A DNA stretch of 64,000 nucleotides from Erodium maritimum. Its lineage: Eukaryota; Streptophyta; Magnoliopsida; Geraniales; Geraniaceae. This document shows, piece by piece, positions 1 to 11,431 of the stretch (positions within the stretch are counted from its first letter, which is position 1; each line of letters opens with the position of its first letter). A model generated the notes under the pieces. The model ran no database searches and was not told the origin of the DNA. It saw nothing but the letters and a program-made list of their open reading frames with translations. Both the position numbers and the translations under genes were made by a program. Where the stretch lies: the NCBI GenBank assembly GCA_963921825.1, contig OY997588.1, forward strand, positions 14,336,001 to 14,400,000, in the 5' to 3' direction.

Positions 1-260
1 AATTAATGTACTACCTACTTGACGGGGGTGTAAACAGTTTTTGACAATTATTGTACTCAGACAAATCCCAAATTATTGTAACCAGATTTTTCTGGGAGAT
101 GTATCTTGTTCTAGGGTATTAGGTCTACAAACCTACATCGCGTGCCAAAGTATAAAGGTAGCATAACCAAACTACTCCCAGGTATGCAAACAAGAAAATG
201 ATACCCAGGCATTAGATTTCAGTAAAGAAAATAACTAATGAATATATGAAGCAAAGGACC
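1..260. other. AT-rich leader with no recognised gene
   Basis: This stretch lies downstream of the minus-strand gene ending at 990. I see no open frame with coding character, no splice-consistent exon and no repeat ends. Confidence 0.4.
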
Positions 261-436
261 AATACACTCCTACAAACCACTCACAGCCTTTGGGTAAGTA
301 AATGGACAACTAAGTTTAAAGTTTACGTAGATTTCATATTTTAGTGTTGTAGATTACATTTTTTTTATTGTTGTACTTTTTTAACAAAAAATATTTTTTT
401 TGATAATATAGATTACATGGTTTGTAGGAGTGTATT
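261..436. mobile_element. Small TIR element (Stowaway-like MITE)
   Basis: A 19-bp perfect terminal inverted repeat is visible: AATACACTCCTACAAACCA at 261-279 and its reverse complement at 418-436. Trimming the symmetric AATA leaves a TIR starting CACTCC flanked on both sides by TA, which fits a Tc1/mariner-type TA duplication. The element is about 176 bp with no coding capacity. The TIR is not the standard Stowaway CTCCCTCC, so the family assignment is inference. Confidence 0.6.
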
Positions 437-510
437 ATAGGATATGTCATGTAGAACAACTTGCCCTTGAAGCAAGAAACAAGTTCAGGTGCTAACTCCC
501 CCTTATGCAT

Positions 511-700
511 TACACTCCTAGAAACCACTCATGGCTCTTGGATCAGTAAAATGGACAACTGAGATTAAAGTTCGCATAGATTTCATATTTCAATGTTGTA
601 GATTTCATTTTTGATGCTATAGATTACATGATTTATAGGAAGGTTATAAGTATGGTTTGCACGACAACTTGCTCCTCTGAGCTAATAGGTAATTCTATTT
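511..700. mobile_element. Second, degenerate copy of the small TIR element
   Basis: From 511 the sequence repeats the element at 261-436: TACACTCCTAGAAACCACTC, the segment about a 'TGGACAACT' motif, and the AGATTTCATATTT segment. Its right end near 622-650 is degraded and no longer an exact inverted repeat. The right boundary is approximate. Confidence 0.45.
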
Positions 701-989
701 TGTGAGTATGGAACACGCCTACAGAACTATCAAAAGCATTGAAAAAAAGATTACTGTAACTTGGGCAAGGGATTATATTCGGAGGATTTGGGCCATATGA
801 CAGTTGTAGTTCAAGCCCTACAGAAGGCGCCATTGCAATCGAAAGTATTTGTAAAGTTTGAGTCTGTAAGGAAAACAGAACATGCAAGATGTAAAGGTCG
901 CAGAACACAATTATTTCGAGTAACATTGTAATTTTATAACCAGAACTCTATGGTGAGAAAAAAAGGAAATGTCAAACGGCCCTTAGTTT

Positions 990-1124
990 TCAAACTACTA
1001 TCATAAGAAAAGTGTATATATGTAATAAAAAGTAAATGCATAGTGGTTTCTCGTAACTTAATGATGGTCTCCGGATATCACTTGCAATATAATTGCAAAT
1101 CTCTTTCTCTATGAGAATAGGTTT
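990..1124 (-). CDS. Unrecognised host gene, probable last coding exon
   Basis: On the minus strand an acceptor (TTTTCAG, 5' of 1124) opens a frame of 44 codons that begins KPILIEKEICNYIASDIRRP and ends at a TGA at 990-992. Its phase 0 entry matches the phase 0 exit of the exon at 1337-1407, so the two join without a frame break. The tail is hydrophobic (FLLHIYTFLMIVV), which could be a membrane anchor or could be intron read-through if a donor inside the exon is used. I do not recognise the protein family. Function unknown. Confidence 0.35.
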   Translation of the reverse strand, partial: KPILIEKEICNYIASDIRRPSLSYEKPLCIYFLLHIYTFLMIVV

Positions 1125-1336
1125 CTGAAAAGGATCCAAAAAGTTCTTAAAATCCCTCAATAACCAGATCCATAGGGTGATTCTATATCAATTCCAGAAT
1201 ATGACATATACTGGGAGGCTTCGCACAAAGAATGTTGTACATTAAATTGTATAAAATAGTCCCTGTATTTCTTTAAGGGACACCAGGAATATTTGCATAG
1301 GTAGGAATCACACAGATATTACAAGTAGATAACTAC

Positions 1337-1407
1337 CTGCAACCTCGCTCTTCTGTCTTCCTTCCGATGTGCAATTGGAACATATTGTAGTTTGTGGACT
1401 ATCATCT
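1337..1407 (-). CDS. Unrecognised host gene, internal exon
   Basis: A 71-base minus-strand exon is bounded by a good acceptor (CTTGCAG) and donor (CAG|GTAGTT). It is open in the frame that reads MIVHKLQYVPIAHRKEDRRA..., a basic, charged stretch. Its two leading bases complete the codon left by the exon at 4182-4294 (Q-E-M-I-V), so the join is in phase across a 2.8-kb intron. Phase match at both ends and clean splice sites are the evidence that it is a real exon. No family is recognised. Confidence 0.5.
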
Positions 1408-1514
1408 CTGCAAGCTACTCACACACACACAAAGTATCAAATGTAGAGAGGAGGGCAAAAAAAGAGAGAGCAGTATATGCATCACAGTATTACAGAGATG
1501 GGAATAAGAAGAAA

Positions 1515-2714
1515 TGTTAAAGTATATCTATAATCTATTATATTTAAGTTTCAAATTTAAATATTCGAATATATTTTATTTGTATAGGATTAGATAGAAA
1601 TGGTGTATATCCTATAACTTAGGAAGTTGTTAGCTTGTAATCGTATATATACTCTAATATGTGAACAGAGAAAAGCACAATGCAATAACACATTTGCTAA
1701 TAGTGTCAGGGGGTAAAAGCAACCTCTTCTACAGGATTCTTCAAAAAATTAGATTATCTAGAAGTTGTGGAACCTAGAGCCGCCGCAATCAAGGACGGAG
1801 ATTATGGTCTTGGCCATGGTCATGATTGTTGCCATGGCTCATCCTCTTCTTTTTGCAGTGGTAACTCAACTTTATGAAGGTCTAATGACAGTGGCGAAGC
1901 ACAGTAGCCATGAGAAGGTGAGTGGCGGGTCGCAGACAAAGATGGCTAGGGGTTCTTCCTTGGCGTCTCCTCTTCAATCCCTACGTGCAATGGCCTCTTC
2001 TACTCGTTCCCTATCTCCGATTCTATTCCAAAATAATGAGAGCAGGCAGGTGGAGGTATTCACAGATGTTGATTGTGCCGGATGCCCAAATGATCGGAGG
2101 TCAACTTCAGCGTATTGTACATTTGTTTGGGGTAATCTTGTAATACGGAGAAGCAAAAAACAGCAAGTGGTGGCACGTAATAGTGCAGAGGCTGAATTCA
2201 GAGCCATGACTCAAGGAATATGTGAGGTACCATGGATACACACTATCCTAAAAGTACTACAGGTTATGTCCATAATGCCTATGAAACTTTATTGTGACAA
2301 CAAATCTGCATTGCTCATAATCCAGTTCAGCATGACCGGACAAAACATGTGGAAATCGATCGACATTTCATAAAGGAGAAGCTTGAGAAAGGAGAAATAT
2401 GCACGCCATTTGTTCCTTCTACAGAAGGACTAGTAAATGTTCTTACAAATAGATTATGCAGGCAAAAGGTTGATGATTTTCTAACCAAGTTGGGTATGAT
2501 AGACATCTTTGCACCAACTTGAGGAGGGTGTTAAAGTATATCTATCATCTATTATATTTTAGTTTCAAATTTAAATATGCGAATATATTCTATTTGTATA
2601 AGATTAGATAGAGATGATGTATATTCTATAACTTAGAAAGTCGTTTGCTTGTAATCCTATATATACTCTAAATATATAAATAGACAAAAGCACAATGCAA
2701 TAGCACATTTGCTA
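1515..2714 (+). mobile_element. Ty1/copia LTR fossil, internally reduced
   Basis: Two near-identical direct repeats of about 185 bp, 1515-1699 and 2529-2714, both begin TGTTAAAGTATATCT and both contain a TATATATACTCTA promoter-like segment. A primer-binding-like sequence follows the left LTR and a purine tract (GAGGAGGG, 2521-2528) precedes the right LTR. The 0.8-kb interior keeps only a remnant of copia RNase H (2047-2330, with the VEVFTDVDCAG and RNSAEAEFRAM motifs). It is broken and lacks gag, integrase and reverse transcriptase. LTR similarity suggests moderate age. It lies in an intron of the minus-strand gene. Confidence 0.8.
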
Positions 2715-2722
2715 TTAAGAAA

Positions 2723-3028
2723 AAAATAAGCTTAGTGCGTGAAATGCTTCTTCAGCGGTTAAAAAGGCCCCAATCTTACACCACTTGGAGTATGTTTGGG
2801 ATTATGCTTCATCATCTGGATGGAAAATAGACAGCTTGCACTTTCAAGTGCAGATTTCAGAGGTTGCCCTCACCTTCGAGACAAAGATCTACCCGAATAA
2901 TGTGGATCAACTCAGAGACATTTCTAAAAGGGGTTCAATGTACATTCGCTTTGCTTGCTATTGATATGATTAATACTTAATGTTATGCTTGTATTAGGAC
3001 CCCTGTTTAGATAATTTCATTTAGTTAA
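2723..3028. other. Intronic stretch, nothing recognised
   Basis: Between the copia fossil and the solo LTR I see no exon, TIR or repeat that I can support. Confidence 0.4.
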
Positions 3029-3033
3029 CCCAA

Positions 3034-3520
3034 TGTTACAGTCCCCTATTTAGGATCGAGTTATTTGTCTTTGAATGCCATAAGGTTGAGAGCTCAATTA
3101 ATGAGAGAATTCTCTAGTCTCAACAAGGAGCTTGATTAATGCGAGAACTCCATATCTCACTAGCACTCTTTTGGGTTGATAAGTTTATTCCCCCTTTTAT
3201 TCAAAACTCATGTGAGTCCTTAAATACATTCTACATAAAACTAACTATAGTGAGAAAGTGCAATTGCAAGTGTACATTCTACATAAAACTAACTATAATG
3301 AAAAAATGCAACTGCAAGTGGACACAGCTAACCAAATGTGATATGCTAATAACAGAGCTAACCAAATGTGATATGCTAATAAACAGAGCTAACCAAATAT
3401 GCTAATGTAATTAGCTGCTAAGAAATTGAAAATTGCTTCCTACATTGTATGGGCAGTGAAGACAACTATGCCACTTGCTTTGAATTTGTCTTGAGCTTGC
3501 CATGTGTCAAGATCCTAACA
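3034..3520. mobile_element. Solo LTR with perfect 5-bp target duplication
   Basis: The 487-bp block begins TGTTA and ends TAACA, and is flanked on both sides by CCCAA (3029-3033 and 3521-3525). This is the pattern of a solo LTR left by recombination between the two ends of an element. It carries no coding sequence. Superfamily cannot be told from the LTR alone. The intact TSD suggests limited age. Confidence 0.8.
3226..3407. repeat. Two short tandem arrays inside the solo LTR
   Basis: A 47-48-bp unit beginning ACATTCTACATAAAACTAAC is duplicated at 3226-3273 and 3274-3320. A second unit of about 30 bp around GCTAACCAAATGTGATATGC is present nearly three times at 3325-3407. Confidence 0.75.
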
Positions 3521-3525
3521 CCCAA

Positions 3526-4181
3526 ACATCGGAATTAATCAACTAGGGAAGATAAAGCCTAGATTTAGCTAGGGAGTTATTTGCCTGGGGAATAGAAGCA
3601 TTATCTTAGAACCTCACAATCCCATTAGGTAGAGCTTAATTTACTCAGAGCATCACTAGCACAGCAAAGATACATTACTAGGTCTTCTACTGGCAACCGG
3701 ATACTTCTCAGCAGAGACATTGGAGACCTATGAGACCCTAGGGAATAATAATCAAATCATGGATTTGAGTTGAGTAAATATTCAAGATTAAGACTAGTGA
3801 ATAATAGGGATAGCAATTCAGTCTCACTGATACACATCGTTTTACGCTATATATATGTTTTAAAATTTAAGCACTTAACTCCATCCATTACCAGATTTAA
3901 TTTAACTTGAAGAACAACAGCCTACTGTTTGTCACCGTATTAGTCCTAGTGGTATCAACTTTCAACGTAATCATCATTGTATCACTTGTAAACACATGCA
4001 GTTTCTAGCAAGATCTGGCATAATATTTATGTCTTAAAATAGCAACAGCGGACCTTTGTTACCAATTGCCTTGTCAAAGTTCTTGCACAAGGAGTTGATA
4101 AAAACGAAAATATGATTTTGCTATAAGGATAAGAATTGATGAAAAGCTAATACATAGTAACCAAACTGTAGATAGATGTAC
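3526..4181. other. Intronic stretch, nothing recognised
   Basis: AT-rich sequence between the solo LTR and the exon at 4182. No exon with good phase and no element ends were found. Confidence 0.4.
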
Positions 4182-4294
4182 CTTGATGAATTTGTTTCCA
4201 GTCCCACTTTTGCAGGGATCTAAATAGTAATACATAATCCTGATCGATCAACCATTCAATGGAGTGAAATTTAGTAAATGTAATGCCCGTGTCC
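4182..4294 (-). CDS. Unrecognised host gene, internal exon
   Basis: A 113-base minus-strand exon with acceptor CTGTAG and donor AAG|GTACAT. The open frame reads DTGITFTKFHSIEWLIDQDY then VLLFRSLQKWDWKQIHQ. It enters one base into a codon and leaves one base, which the exon at 1337-1407 completes. The peptide looks like globular host protein rather than transposon protein, but I cannot name it. The following intron (1408-4181) contains a copia fossil and a solo LTR, which explains its length. Confidence 0.5.
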
Positions 4295-4622
4295 CTACAG
4301 CAGAAATACATACACCAAAAAAAGTAAGAAAATATGGACATTCTTGAATGCAGAACAGAGAAGGCGAGTATACAACAAACATATGTAAATTTAGCACTGT
4401 GCCGAACAGATATGTAAGTTAGCCCGCCTAGCTGATGAACTCATGGACATTTTTATCATAAGAGATGATATGCTAACACAGAAAGGTAAACCTGGAGCTT
4501 CACAAAAACAATAACAGCCTCAGATTGCAGGTTAGTTCACACAATAGTGCACTGAACAGGAATCAATATCAAATGTGAAAATATAGCCCTAATTCTAAAC
4601 AGTGTTCTCGAGCAATTTTTAC

Positions 4623-4670
4623 AATACCCTTCAAAATCCTCATAGCCAATGCTATGCACGATTACATTCA
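4623..4670 (-). CDS. Unrecognised host gene, candidate small exon
   Basis: A 48-base segment with acceptor ATATCAG and donor GTAAAA. It reads VNVIVHSIGYEDFEGY when joined in phase to the candidate first exon at 4966-5002. Its exit phase (one base) does not directly fit the exon at 4182-4294, so at least one further exon would be needed or this one is wrong. Weak evidence. Confidence 0.2.
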
Positions 4671-4965
4671 CTGATATGACCTCCGGAAAGAATCACATTT
4701 CATCACGAATCATGAATAAGCACACCAATTTACCAAATTTCTATGGACTTAGAATTCATGGAAAACACTCAAATCGTTCCAATATGAAACCGCAGCGATC
4801 TCTATCTGCATGTCATCACCTACCAACCCATCAAACGAAACCCAGTACAGTTTCAAAGAGGACTAAGAAAATCAGAGTTCTAAAAAACAATTAACCGAGT
4901 AGAAAGGAGACCGGAACCGTCAGACGAAAATACAGAATAGAGTGCAGAGGGTAGAATGCTATAAC

Positions 4966-5002
4966 CTCTTAACAGTAGCGGGACCTCGCCGGAGCTCACC
5001 AT
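4966..5002 (-). CDS. Unrecognised host gene, candidate first coding exon
   Basis: An ATG at 5000-5002 (minus strand) starts MVSSGEVPLLLR and runs to a possible donor GAG|GTTATA at 4965. It follows a CT-rich stretch (about 5003-5060) that resembles a plant 5' leader. The start is chosen because it is the only ATG with coding character upstream of the two better exons. Continuity to the next exon is not proven. Confidence 0.25.
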
Positions 5003-5182
5003 CCCTACAGAGCTTTCGTATCAGCTTTCGATCTGGGAAGACGAGACCTAGGAAAGCCTAATTTTGTTAACATTAAGCGGGTCCCATATGATACGTGTCA
5101 CGGTCGCATCTGATGATTGTCGGTGCTGCGAGTATATCCAAACTTAGCATTGTTCCAAAAAAAGCCCGATCATGTCTGTTGA

Positions 5183-6617
5183 GAGCATCCACAACGTCCG
5201 TCGTCGGTATTATCGGAGAGTTGTTGACGGTGAGCATCAAAATAATATTTTTTGTCTCCCCCCGTCAGCTCACCGCCGGTGGGAAACATCAGTATTATGC
5301 AACGGATGACTTTTTGTCGACGGAGAGCCGTTAACGGTGTGATTAAAATATTTTCAAAATATATGATTAAATTAAACTAAATTGCATAAAAATAGAAGGA
5401 CTAGTAGAAGATGATCGATCGAAATTTGAACAACGAAGCGAATTAAACTAAGTTAAGTGTCTCCGAATTTATTCCAAATGTGTTCGACGAGGTCATCCTT
5501 CAATTGATAATGCATGAGTTTATCTTGCATCTTTCGAGTGTTTTCAAGTATGACCTGGGACGAGACGAAGCTTCCTCACGTAAAATTTGATTCACTTGCC
5601 CCCCCCCCCCCATCTGTTGGTTCAATGTAGTCGTCGTATGTATGACGTTCTGCCTCGACTATCATATTGTGCATGATAACACATGCATTCATCACCAAGC
5701 CAAGGTCCTGGGGCATCCACAAGTGAATCGGCCGAGTGATCATGTGAAACTGTGCTTGGAGAGCACCGAATGCTCATTCCACATCCTTCTTGCATGCTTC
5801 TTGGACTTCAGCAACTTCTTCTATTTCGGACGTCGAGCTAATGGAATTGTTTTCACAAAAACTGGCTATGAAGGGTAAATGCCATCACCAAGATAATACG
5901 AGAGTGTGTAATGGGTACCATTTATTGTATATTGAACCGGTGGTTGCCAATCGTTGATAACGTTCGCGAATAGTCTGGAATGATTGAGCACTGTTAAATC
6001 GTTGTTTGATCCCGCCATGCCAACGAACGAGTGCCAAATCCATAAGTCACGAGTGCCAACCGCCTTGAGAACCACGGTTGGTCGATTCCCGTGGTCCCTC
6101 CTAGAATGGGAGCCCCGTGGTGCCGTTGGACAATTCTTCCACTCCCAGTGGTTCAGATTCGACCATTGCATCCTCTAACCAACTGTCAACGAAGTCGATG
6201 GACATGAATTCTTCGAGTACTCTATCCAAAATGACATCCATATCGAAATCGTTAGCTCGGTCATTGGCCATTTCAACGAAAAAATGTGGGAGACAAATAA
6301 TGTGATAGTAGTAGGATGAGATGATGTGTAAATAGTGTGGTTGTTTATTCAAACACCCCTATTTATATAGCATTTGAAGATAAGGACATTAATATTTTTG
6401 TTATTTTCAAAACTATTTTTTATTTTTCAAGAACAAATAATAGGGAAAATGGATTTTCTAGGCGTCGGCGCTTAGTGTTCGCGTGGAGCTCCCAGTCGAT
6501 CCTCACCGCCAACGTCCTCCCCGCCAGCATCCCGCCAGTTCCGCGACACCTCCCCGTCGTCGGCTGCTCACCGCCAGCAGCTCCCCGCCACCTCCCCGGC
6601 CAACGTTGTGGATGCTC
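5183..6617 (-). mobile_element. PIF/Harbinger DNA transposon, degraded
   Basis: The ends are inverted repeats of GAGCATCCACAACG (5183-5196 and the complement ending at 6617). Flanks are TGA on the left and TTA on the right, one change from the TTA duplication expected of this superfamily. Inside, minus-strand frames match Harbinger DDE nuclease: EWKNCPTA, then GNRPTVVLKAVGTRDLWIWH, MAGSNNDLTVL and GDGIYP (6171-5866), continuing at 5860-5600 as QEACKKDVE, FGALQAQF and CVIMHNMIVEAE. Frame changes and stops are present and the region between the N-terminal part (6270-6100) and the nuclease is missing, so it is non-functional. A C12 run lies at about 5600-5611. The terminal 150 bp on each side are GC-rich. 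Confidence 0.8.
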
Positions 6618-8082
6618 TTAAGCGTCATTCTTTTGTTAATCGACCCGATAAATTTTCAATTAATTCAATTAATTTTTATTTAGTTTTCGATTAATCTTTA
6701 AAAAAATATAATTATTTGATTAGAACTTAACGATTTTTAAAACTTGAAATTTAAATTTTTTATTAATAATTTGTAAGTTATAGCACTAAAATTTCTTTTA
6801 TTTTACAGATGAATGTTATGTTTATGTTATGTTATGAAAGTTCATAGTTTATTCAACAACTAACAAAATTATTCACATTCACAGCCCATAGGGTCTTTCA
6901 TATCTATATTTTTATAGTCTTCGTTCGTAGTTCTTATCGACATTATTTTCGTTCGTCGCCCTCATTGTTACAGTCTTTGTTTGTCGCCTTCTACAAAAGT
7001 GATGGGATGTAACGATGTGGTTTGGAGAGAGATGAAGTTCTCTCGACAAATTTTAGTCGTCCCTTGTGTATCGGTGTTGCGCTGTAACCCGATCATGACG
7101 CTACTGTCGTGCACCCTGCCATCGGCGGTGCCTGGTCTCACCGGCACCACTGTCATCTCTCATGGGCTCCGCCCAATCTCCTCGTCCAGACGGGTCTCTC
7201 ATCATGTGTGCGGGTCTCCTACCTGGTATCTCTCCCCCAACGTCTTCGCCTCCAATAACATCAACGTCGTCGTCCTCCCCCACTATCGCTCATGATCTAG
7301 CATTACCTCCTCTTCCTCTCCCGTTAATGTCATCACCGCCACCTCCTCCTCCTCTCCTACCAAAACCATCATTGTCACCTTCTCCTCCCCCACTAGAATC
7401 GCCACCTCCGCATATGCCGTGTTCCTGCTTAATACCTCTGTGTTATGGATTTATTAAGATCGCATATCTCCTCTGCGACATGTCGATCATCCACGCTCTT
7501 CGGAGGCTCGAACCTGGATCCAACGTTATGATTGTGGCACACCCGATCAGTTGGGGACTCCCTACATAGACACTTCATCCCAATCTACTGGATCGGGACT
7601 CTGCCATCCCTGTTCGAAGTCAAGAAGAATGGAATCAACAATTGATCATGTCGGCGGAATCGAGTAAAAACTTAGCGCTCAACCCCATCTATTGGATGAA
7701 GAGCCTCTCTTTTTTCCATTGCCCCGCCAATGTCTCTACTAAGAGACCAGTGTCTTTCTCAAACACCACGGACATTTTCAGGTCGAACCAGGAAAAGAAT
7801 ATCGTGCCACGCACAACACTACGATCAAAAATAGTAATCTTGTTTCAGGATCAACGTCTCAGATCTTGTTTGTAAGATCTGAGATTATGTCTAGCCCTTT
7901 CTTATATTTCCACTTCAGTATTTCCATTTCATGTATGTTCACTTTTGAATTTTCAAAAGACTATCAACGAAATCTATTACTATGCTATAAAAATAACAAC
8001 TAACAAAATCATATAAAACGTTATTTGTGAAATGATTAAAAAAATGACACTTTTTTTTTAATTTTTACTATTAATTATTTTT
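6618..8082. other. Intergenic, no gene supported
   Basis: 6618-6960 is very AT-rich. 6960-7870 is GC-richer with a Pro/Ser-rich plus-strand frame (7162-7569) that has composition bias but no recognisable domain, so it may be eroded transposon coding DNA. 7880-8082 is AT-rich again. Confidence 0.4.
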
Positions 8083-8340
8083 GGGTAATTTTCACCTCAA
8101 TACACTAATTATTAATTTTTTTCACCTCAATACCATAACTATTTTTATTGACACCTCAATACCCTAGAATGCCTTTTTTTTCACCTCAATACCCTAACTA
8201 TTTTTTGTGGCACCTCACTACCCTAGAATGCATTTTTGTGGCACCTCACTACCATAGAATGCATTTTTGTGACATTAAAAACTGATTTTTAAAAGAAATT
8301 TTGAAAACCAATGAAATTCTTTAAAAATTTTGATTGTTAG

Positions 8341-11300
8341 TGTAAGAACCACCCCCGGTCGAACCGGTGATTTTTGGTAAAAATTGACTTTTCGTCAGAA
8401 AAGTCAACCAATGACTCCGGGAGTCATTCGGGAACTTTCCGGGACCCAAAAAGCTTAGACGTCATTACGGTTAGCTTAGTTGGGTCATTTCCTTTCAAAT
8501 GACACATTTTGTGAAAAAATCAAACCCGGGTCAAACTACGTCGATTTCGGAGTTTGAACGAATAAAAATATTATGAGCTGAGATATTTTGGGGTAGGAGT
8601 GGTCCTCACATGGACACATGTCCATGCTAGCTTGGAGGAGAAGAAAAGTGGGAGAAAAGACCAATTGGTCCCCACTTAAGGACAAAGGAGAGAGAGAGGG
8701 GCTAAAGGACGAAAGAGACATTTCCACCTTGAGAATAAGATCACATGGGGCAACAAATTCAGCATTTTCCTCCTTGTTGGTCGAACACCATAGCTAGAAA
8801 AGAGAGAAACAACTCCTCCATTGAAACTCCATTGCTTGAAGAAGAAGAAAGGGAGGAAAAGAGAGCTCCTTTGGGCCATTTCTTCACCAAACCTTCTCAA
8901 AAAACATCATCATCTTCATCATATCATCATTCCAAAGGTAAGTAAGCTCTCACAATCTCCTTTCAATCCATTTGAAGTTATGGGTTTTCATAGAAATTGC
9001 ATGAAATGGTTAGGTTTTGAGTTATTGTTGTTAGATGTTTGTTTATGAGAAGAAAATGGATGATTTATGTAGAAATCCTTTGGGGTTTTGTGTTTTTGAT
9101 GAAACCCACCATGGGTCTTGAAACTTTGGAGTGTTTGAGGTGGAATTTGAAGTTCTAAATCCTAAAATTGGTGTTGTGGAGAACTTAGAACTAGTTAGGA
9201 ATTTATTGGGAGAAAGAAAATATTTTTCCGGTGACCGGAGGTTCGCCGAAATCCGGCCATCGGAGGAAGGGAGGACTGGCCATAGCCGGCCACTTTTGGA
9301 CCGTGACCGGCCGGTCCGGTCCGGCCACCCACGGCCATGTGTGGCCGTGGGGCCCACATGGCCGGGAATTGGTGGTTTCGTACTTGGACAGTCTTGGGTG
9401 AACCCCGGGACATTAATTTCACACCCGGAACGAATTATGGATGTGATTCGTGAAATTTCGGGAAAAACGATTAGAAACTTTAATTACGAATTTAGAGCGC
9501 TCGGACCTCGGAATTTAATTCCGTCAAGTTCGTTGGAACAAGTAATTTTAATTATGAACGATAGAAACGAAAAGGGAAATTTTCGGAGTCCCGAGGGACG
9601 TTTTCCCGATTCCGTGCAAAATGGGCCTTCCGGGCCCATTTTGACAAGTTGAGCAATTGGGATTAGTTTGGGTATTTCCCTCTCTAAAACCGCTTTTGAA
9701 TTAATATTAATTCCCGGATTGCCTTTGATCTTAGACGTTGGACCCGAGCTCGGCGGAGGAGACTTTTGGGCATCTTGAAGTGACTAAGCGTTTGGAAAGC
9801 GATCGAGGTAGGGAAGAGTAGTAATTTCCGTTTTTAAATTAAAGAATGTTAATAGTATGCATATAGGACGTTAATAACCGGAAGAGTCTTAGCTTGCATA
9901 TAGGATGTGATTCACTAGAATAACCGCTTTCAATTATGGGAATTGTCGTGTTGTAGAATCACATGTGGCCATGTCGGGCCTTAGGATTGTGTGTTGGTTG
10001 TGTTTGATTGTGGTTAATAGTCCTTAATGTCGATAAAGAGTATATTCGTTGGTTAATTTAAGAATCATAGTATGCTATATGAATTATGATGAATGTGATA
10101 TGAATGGTTGTCTCGTGATATGGTTGAATGAATGGATGTGATGAATGTGATATGAATGGTTGTTTGTGATATAATCGGGTGAATGATAGACCGATATGGT
10201 GTGATTGGTAAGTTATGGTGGTAAGTTTTAACGGTATGATAAGTTCGGTGTGACATGTTTGGCATGGTATGGTATGGTGTGACTTGTACCTCATGATATG
10301 GGAAGATACCCGACCGAGGTGTGTGCCGGTCCGGTATGTTGTTTATGTAATTTACCCCGATGTGAGTTTTCGGGAAGACCGAGGTGCGTTTCCGGTATAG
10401 TGTTTACCCCGATGTGTGTTCCGGGAAGATCGATGATGTGCGTTTCCGGTATATTGTATTTCTTGTTTACCCCGATGTGTGTTCCGGGAAGACCGACGGT
10501 GCATTCCGGTATAGTGTATTGTTTGTTTGCCCCGATGTGTGTTTCCGGGAAGACATCAAGACCGATGTGAATTCCGGTACGATGTGGTTGAGCCGTGCCG
10601 CGTGATCCGGCGTATTATTGAACACTTGTTGTGTGTATGGTTATTAGTGATTGACTGTGTGTGTTTACTAGTTGGTACGTTGTAGTTGCTTATGCATGTT
10701 AAGTGATTCTTGTGTGACTCGAGTGTAACGTTATGGGTGTTCGACAACGAACGGTACGATGTAAATGTTGAGTTGTGCGTGGTGATCGGATTGTCATGGG
10801 TACTTGTTTTATGTTGTGAGATATCGGATATGAGTAATGTTCGTAATGATCTTAGCAAGTATAATGTCCCAGGGTTGGGTGTTGAGAACTGTCCGGTGTC
10901 CTTTCTTATGTCCGTATGATGTCGGGTTTGGGTGACGGTTGTAGTCGAGGTCGTAGAAGATTGTCCTACTGTTTATAGGGTTCTATATCTCGGATCTATT
11001 ATCGATATTGTTGTGCTCATGTTGGTTTCTGTTGTTGTTGTTGTTGTTTATTAATAAGTGTTGGGAATCGAGTAATTATGGCGACGAAACGGAAGACCTT
11101 TCCCGTTACTACTTTTTCCTACTAAGCGTAAGCTCACCCCCTCTGTTTTTATTGTTTTACAGGTTTCGATGGGGAGTCAGTTTAGAGGACGTCTCAGAGC
11201 TCGGTAGCTCATCGAGGGTCCGTGGGTTATCATTTAGTAGAGACGTACTATCTGTTTTTGTACTGAACACTGTTTTCTTATTTGATTTCAAGCGTTTGAC

Positions 11301-11431
11301 TCGCGGGATTTTATTGAGATTTGGAACTAAAATGCGAAGTTATATTTCTTTAATTTCCTTTTATTATTATTATTTTATCGTTACTTAGTTCACGTCTCGA
11401 GTCCGGCCAAAACCGGATTTGGGGCGTGACA
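8341..11431 (+). mobile_element. Giant solo LTR (Ty3/gypsy-type), copy 1
   Basis: A 3,091-bp block begins TGTAAGAACCACC and ends GGGGCGTGACA, with perfect 5-bp TSDs GTTAG at 8336-8340 and 11432-11436. Related blocks at 36124-38936 and 32836-35742 share the ends, the AAGCTTAG...TTGGGTCATTTCC segment and the terminal CACGTCTCGAGTCCGG segment. The copy at 32836 abuts a tRNA-iMet primer-binding site, which shows that these are LTRs and fixes orientation. The length and iMet primer fit a Tekay/Del-like chromovirus, which is inference. No coding remains. Intact TSD suggests it is not very old. Confidence 0.85.
10310..10600 (+). repeat. Minisatellite inside LTR copy 1
   Basis: About five imperfect units of 50-65 bp, each with CCCCGATGTGTGTTCCGGGA followed by GACCGA and TTCCGGTATA. 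The same position in the other two LTR copies holds a tandem array with a different unit. Confidence 0.75.

Noticed and set aside
4480-4545. Candidate minus-strand exon reading EAVIVFVKLQ before a GT donor
   Set aside because: Its phase does not connect to the exon at 4182-4294, and the frame upstream has a stop.
7162-7569. Pro/Ser-rich plus-strand frame
   Set aside because: Composition bias only; no domain, no splice structure and no conserved motif.
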